The notes under the pieces: generated by a model
Seen by the model: only the letters and a program-made list of their open reading frames with translations
Database searches by the model: none
What the model was told of the DNA's origin: nothing
Part shown: positions 3,874 through 6,617 of the stretch, piece by piece
Position numbering within the stretch: the stretch's first letter is position 1
Layout: each line of letters begins with the position of its first letter
Made by a program: the position numbers and the translations under genes
NCBI GenBank assembly: GCA_016870675.1
Contig: VGAU01000102.1
Coordinates: 1-6,617 of the forward strand
Source of the DNA: Actinomycetota bacterium
GTDB taxonomy: Bacteria; Actinomycetota; Humimicrobiia; Humimicrobiales; Humimicrobiaceae
Length of the DNA: 6,617 nt
Reading direction: 5' to 3'

Positions 3874-4911
3874 ATGAAGGGTAAAATGAAGGTACAGTTA
3901 TTTTACGGACCGGGAGATGTAAGGTATGAGGACATAGATATACCGGAAATAGGAAATGATGAAGCACTTGTTAAGATAAAAAGTGCCCTTACCTGTGGTT
4001 CAGACCTGAAGACATACAGAAGAGGTCATCCCACTATGATAAAAAAGGCTTCAGTTTTTGGCCATGAGTGGGCTGGCGATATTGTAGAAATAGGCAGTGA
4101 AGTGGATAATTTCAAAGCAGGCGAGAGAATAGTAGCAGTAAACAGTGTTCCCTGTTATAAGTGTTATTACTGCAAACTTGAAAGATACTCTCTTTGCGAG
4201 AATCTGATATACAATAATGGCGCCTATGCAGAGTATATAAAGATACCAGGAAATATATTGAAAAAAAATACATATAGAATACCAGATAAAATAGATTATA
4301 GGGAAGCTGCGCTTTTGGAACCGCTTGCCTGTGTGGTACATGGCATAGAAGAGTCCAATATTAAAACTGATGATATGGTGGTGATTAACGGCGCAGGACC
4401 TATTGGACTTATGTTTATTGCCCTGGCCAAGCTAAAAGGCGCACTTGTGATATCAGTGGATTTATCAGATGAAAGGTTAGGGTATGCCAGGGAATTTGGG
4501 GCGGATTATATTATTAATGGCTCCAAAGTAGATGATCAGGTACAAGCAGTAAAAGATCTGACTGAAGGGAAAAGGGGAGTAGATGTAGCAGTTGACGCTA
4601 CAGGAATTCCCGGAGTATGGGAGATGACAATACTTATGGGAAGAAAAGGAGCGGTTATAAATCTATTTGGTGGATGCAAGCCTGACACTTCTATAAATAT
4701 AGATACCGGACTGCTGCACTACTCAGAACTTACTATAAAAGGAGTATACCATCATACTCCTTACTATGTAAAAAAAGCATTTGATCTAATAACCTCGGGA
4801 CAGATTGATACTGTTAAATTTATAACTGCTGATATGCCCCTTGAAAAACTGGTAAATGCGCTGGAGCTCATGGGTCAGCAGAAGGGTATAAAATATAATA
4901 TTACAACATAA
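3874..4911 (+). CDS. Zinc-dependent medium-chain alcohol/polyol dehydrogenase
   Basis: The 345-residue cytosolic NAD(P)-dependent oxidoreductase is of the sorbitol/threonine dehydrogenase branch and of usual length. Catalytic zinc ligands are C41 (TCGSD), H64 and E65 (GHE), with E149 (LLEPL). The structural zinc lobe is C94, C97, C100 and C108. The Rossmann motif GAGPIG (173-178) and D196 after the second strand indicate preference for NAD over NADP. It should oxidise a secondary alcohol of a sugar alcohol, hydroxy acid or amino-alcohol; the substrate is not readable from sequence. GGAGA six bases before ATG 3874 supports this start, though a second ATG at 3886 gives MKVQLFYGPG, closer to many relatives. 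It is the first gene of a likely operon with the next dehydrogenase. Confidence 0.9.
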   Translation: MKGKMKVQLFYGPGDVRYEDIDIPEIGNDEALVKIKSALTCGSDLKTYRRGHPTMIKKASVFGHEWAGDIVEIGSEVDNFKAGERIVAVNSVPCYKCYYCKLERYSLCENLIYNNGAYAEYIKIPGNILKKNTYRIPDKIDYREAALLEPLACVVHGIEESNIKTDDMVVINGAGPIGLMFIALAKLKGALVISVDLSDERLGYAREFGADYIINGSKVDDQVQAVKDLTEGKRGVDVAVDATGIPGVWEMTILMGRKGAVINLFGGCKPDTSINIDTGLLHYSELTIKGVYHHTPYYVKKAFDLITSGQIDTVKFITADMPLEKLVNALELMGQQKGIKYNITT

Positions 4912-4916
4912 TCATT

Positions 4917-5933
4917 ATGAAAGCTTTGCTTTGCTATAATCAAAATGAATTTAAGCTGGAAGAAATAGACAGGCCAGGGATACTAAAGGATGAGATGTTA
5001 ATAGAAATGATATATACCGGCTTATGCGGCTCTGATATTGTAAAGATATTTGATCCGGCAGTAAAAAAGCCGGCTGTCTTTGGGCATGAAGTAGTAGGAA
5101 GAGTAGTAGAAGCTGGAAAGAATGTAACAGGATTCAAATCAGGCGATGTAGTGGTGGCTGCTCACCACATACCCTGTTACCGGTGCCATTATTGCTTACA
5201 CGGCAGCCATTCAATGTGCAGGCACTTTAAAGAAACCAATATATATCCAGGTTCATTCTGCCAGTATATAAGACTGTCAAAAGAACATATCATGCATACC
5301 ACTTTTAAAGTTTCTCCGGACTTTAACCTTCTGGAAGCATTATTTATTGAACCCCTGGCCTGCTGTATAAGGGCTGTGGATAGAGTTACCTTCCGGAAAG
5401 ATGATGTATTCTCTGTAGTGGGGACCGGGATTATTGGAATGCTTTTTATCCAGATAATAAAACTATCAGGTGGAAGGGTGGTGGCTATTGACCTGGATAA
5501 CAACCGGTTATCCATGGCCAGATTTCTGGGAGCAGAATATACCATAAATCCGTCAAACCAGAATGTTGTCCGGGAAATTAAAGATATTACAGATATTGGT
5601 GTTGATATTGCTATACTTACCGTAACAAATAAATATACGCTGGGTGAAGCTCTTAGATACCTTAGAGATGGAGGAACAGTTAATATTTTTGGAGCATCAG
5701 GGAAAGAAAGTAAGTTCGAAGTTGATTTTGAAAGAGTATTTAAAAGAGAAATGTCCATAATGAGCTCTTATTCTGCTACTCCTGAGGCGTTAAAGCGTGC
5801 TTATGATATCATAATCGGTAAAAAAATAAATTTATCTCCCCTGATATCAGAAGTAATGCCGCTTTCAGATTTTAAAAAAGGCCTGGATCTGATGCTGCAA
5901 AGAAAAATATATAAGGCAGTCTTTGAACTGTAG
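4917..5933 (+). CDS. Second zinc-dependent medium-chain dehydrogenase
   Basis: The 338-residue paralogue of the preceding gene belongs to the same superfamily but is clearly diverged. It keeps all metal ligands: C37 (LCGSD), H57 and E58 (GHE), E145 (FIEPL), and structural C87, C90, C93 and C101. The nucleotide site is GTGIIG (169-174) with D192, again NAD-type. It begins 5 bases after the stop of the first gene without any visible ribosome binding site, which suggests translational coupling. Two dehydrogenases in tandem could oxidise and then reduce linked polyol/ketose substrates, or form a hetero-oligomer. That is inference. The gene ends with tandem TAG TAG at 5931-5936. Confidence 0.9.
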   Translation: MKALLCYNQNEFKLEEIDRPGILKDEMLIEMIYTGLCGSDIVKIFDPAVKKPAVFGHEVVGRVVEAGKNVTGFKSGDVVVAAHHIPCYRCHYCLHGSHSMCRHFKETNIYPGSFCQYIRLSKEHIMHTTFKVSPDFNLLEALFIEPLACCIRAVDRVTFRKDDVFSVVGTGIIGMLFIQIIKLSGGRVVAIDLDNNRLSMARFLGAEYTINPSNQNVVREIKDITDIGVDIAILTVTNKYTLGEALRYLRDGGTVNIFGASGKESKFEVDFERVFKREMSIMSSYSATPEALKRAYDIIIGKKINLSPLISEVMPLSDFKKGLDLMLQRKIYKAVFEL

Positions 5934-5946
5934 TAGAATATAGCTT

Positions 5947-5955
5947 TGGTATAAT
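5947..5955 (+). promoter_or_regulatory. Extended -10 promoter element before obg
   Basis: TGG directly followed by TATAAT (5950-5955) is a perfect extended -10. The only -35-like hexamer, TTGAAC at 5923-5928, is 21 bases away, which is too far. Transcription would begin near 5962, leaving a leader of only about 7 bases and cutting into the AGGATAG ribosome binding site at 5960-5966. Read-through from the dehydrogenases remains possible. Confidence 0.45.
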
Positions 5956-5968
5956 ATTTAGGATAGAT

Positions 5969-6617
5969 ATGTTCCTAGATGAGGCAAAAATTAATATAAA
6001 ATCAGGAAACGGTGGGAATGGTATAGTTACCTTTTTTAACTTAAAAGGTGGGCGCAGGAAAATTCCCAGCGGTGGGAATGGCGGAAAGGGTGGAGATGTA
6101 ATAATAGAAGCCACCCGGGATTTAAGCACTTTGTATGTATTTAAAAAGAAGATACATTTCAAAGCTGAAAGTGGTAAGAATGGAGAGCCCAATAATAGAA
6201 ATGGTAAAGACGGAAAGGATTTGATTATAAAAGTTCCTGTAGGAACCATAATTAAGGATGTCAAGGAAAATATAATTGTTGATCTGGGAAGTCCCGGCGA
6301 TGAAATTGTTATAGCTGAAGGTGGTATCGGCGGTAAGGGAAATTCAAGTTTCGTATCTTCAAATAGAAGGTTCCCTGCATTTGCGGAAATAGGTGAAATA
6401 ATGGAAGATTTCTGGATTAATCTGGAGCTCAGGCTCGTGGCGGATGTAGCACTGGTTGGATTTCCAAATTCCGGTAAATCTACCATAATCAGCCGCATAT
6501 CAGCAGCAAGACCAAAAATAGCAGATTATCCTTTCACCACTTTAACTCCTAATCTGGGTGTGGTGACTGTAGATGATGAAAACTTTGTGGTTACTGATGT
6601 CCCGGGTTTAATAAAGG
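5969..6617 (+). CDS. obg: Obg/CgtA GTPase, N-terminal 216 codons (runs off the window)
   Basis: The protein starts MFLDEAKINIKSGNGGNGIV, the hallmark of the OBG domain. Glycine-rich stretches follow (GGNGGKGGDV, GGIGGKGN), then the G domain: G1 GFPNSGKST (164-172), the switch I segment DYPFTTLTPN (186-195), and G3 DVPG (210-213). Obg is a ribosome-associated GTPase needed for 50S subunit assembly and linked to growth and stress control. The frame is uninterrupted, and the 3' end (G4, G5 and C-terminal domain) lies outside the window. AGGA six bases before the ATG supports the start. Obg usually follows rplU and rpmA; here it follows two dehydrogenases by 35 bases, so the ribosomal neighbours are elsewhere or were displaced. 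Confidence 0.97.
   Translation, partial: MFLDEAKINIKSGNGGNGIVTFFNLKGGRRKIPSGGNGGKGGDVIIEATRDLSTLYVFKKKIHFKAESGKNGEPNNRNGKDGKDLIIKVPVGTIIKDVKENIIVDLGSPGDEIVIAEGGIGGKGNSSFVSSNRRFPAFAEIGEIMEDFWINLELRLVADVALVGFPNSGKSTIISRISAARPKIADYPFTTLTPNLGVVTVDDENFVVTDVPGLIK

Noticed and set aside
4741..4760. 7-bp perfect inverted repeat (GGAGTAT/ATACTCC)
   Set aside because: It lies inside the first dehydrogenase and is fully explained by its codons; no sign of a regulatory role.
5189..5758. Long minus-strand open frames over the second dehydrogenase, and another over obg (5872-6498)
   Set aside because: They are antisense shadows of strongly supported genes and show no protein-like motifs.
1..6617. CRISPR array, tRNA or rRNA genes
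   Set aside because: No regularly spaced repeats, no tRNA cloverleaf with a TPsiC arm, and no rRNA-like segment seen on either strand.

Overview
The window looks like bacterial chromosome from an AT-rich, probably anaerobic and uncultured lineage. The bacterial anchor is the 5' part of obg/cgtA at the right end, with its glycine-rich OBG domain and Obg-type G1-G3 motifs. I cannot place the phylum; base composition and gene style would fit Atribacterota or a clostridial-type lineage, but that is a guess. The left two thirds (1-3800) is accessory DNA with mobile-element debris, split genes, tiny ORFs and very AT-rich genes. The right third (3874-6617) is orderly, co-directional and intact.

Left end, 1-450: the last 36 codons of a TnpB nuclease and the right end of its IS200/IS605-type element lie directly against the C-terminal two thirds of a HepT-like HEPN toxin gene. 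The element has evidently landed inside that gene, so the DNA used as the TnpB guide would be the toxin gene itself.

487-1431: a protein with an IS1/IS6-transposase-like zinc ribbon and helix-turn-helix, joined to a PD-(D/E)XK nuclease core (D, DxK, QxxxY) where a DDE domain would be expected. An in-frame amber codon at 1339-1341 separates the body from about 29 further codons that look like its native C-terminus.

1432-2339: no large gene. It contains a GC-rich block (about 1572-1770) with nested hairpins, probably a structured RNA or element relic of unidentified family. On the minus strand, reading toward that block, is a string of tiny ORFs: a single-pass membrane/coiled-coil protein (75 aa), a 32-aa ORF directly after it in the same frame, and a third start with a strong ribosome binding site whose reading frame runs into the GC-rich block. 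An A7 run just upstream of the first ORF may hide a frameshifted, better start.

2340-3710: a very AT-rich AAA+ ATPase of the AAA_14/DUF4143 type. It is preceded by a near-consensus extended -10 promoter embedded in a 20-bp-arm palindrome. Its true start is ATG 2445.

3711-6617: a candidate promoter, then two adjacent zinc-dependent medium-chain dehydrogenases separated by 5 bp, then obg with its own extended -10 element. The two dehydrogenases probably act in one polyol/sugar oxidation-reduction route; the substrate cannot be read from sequence.
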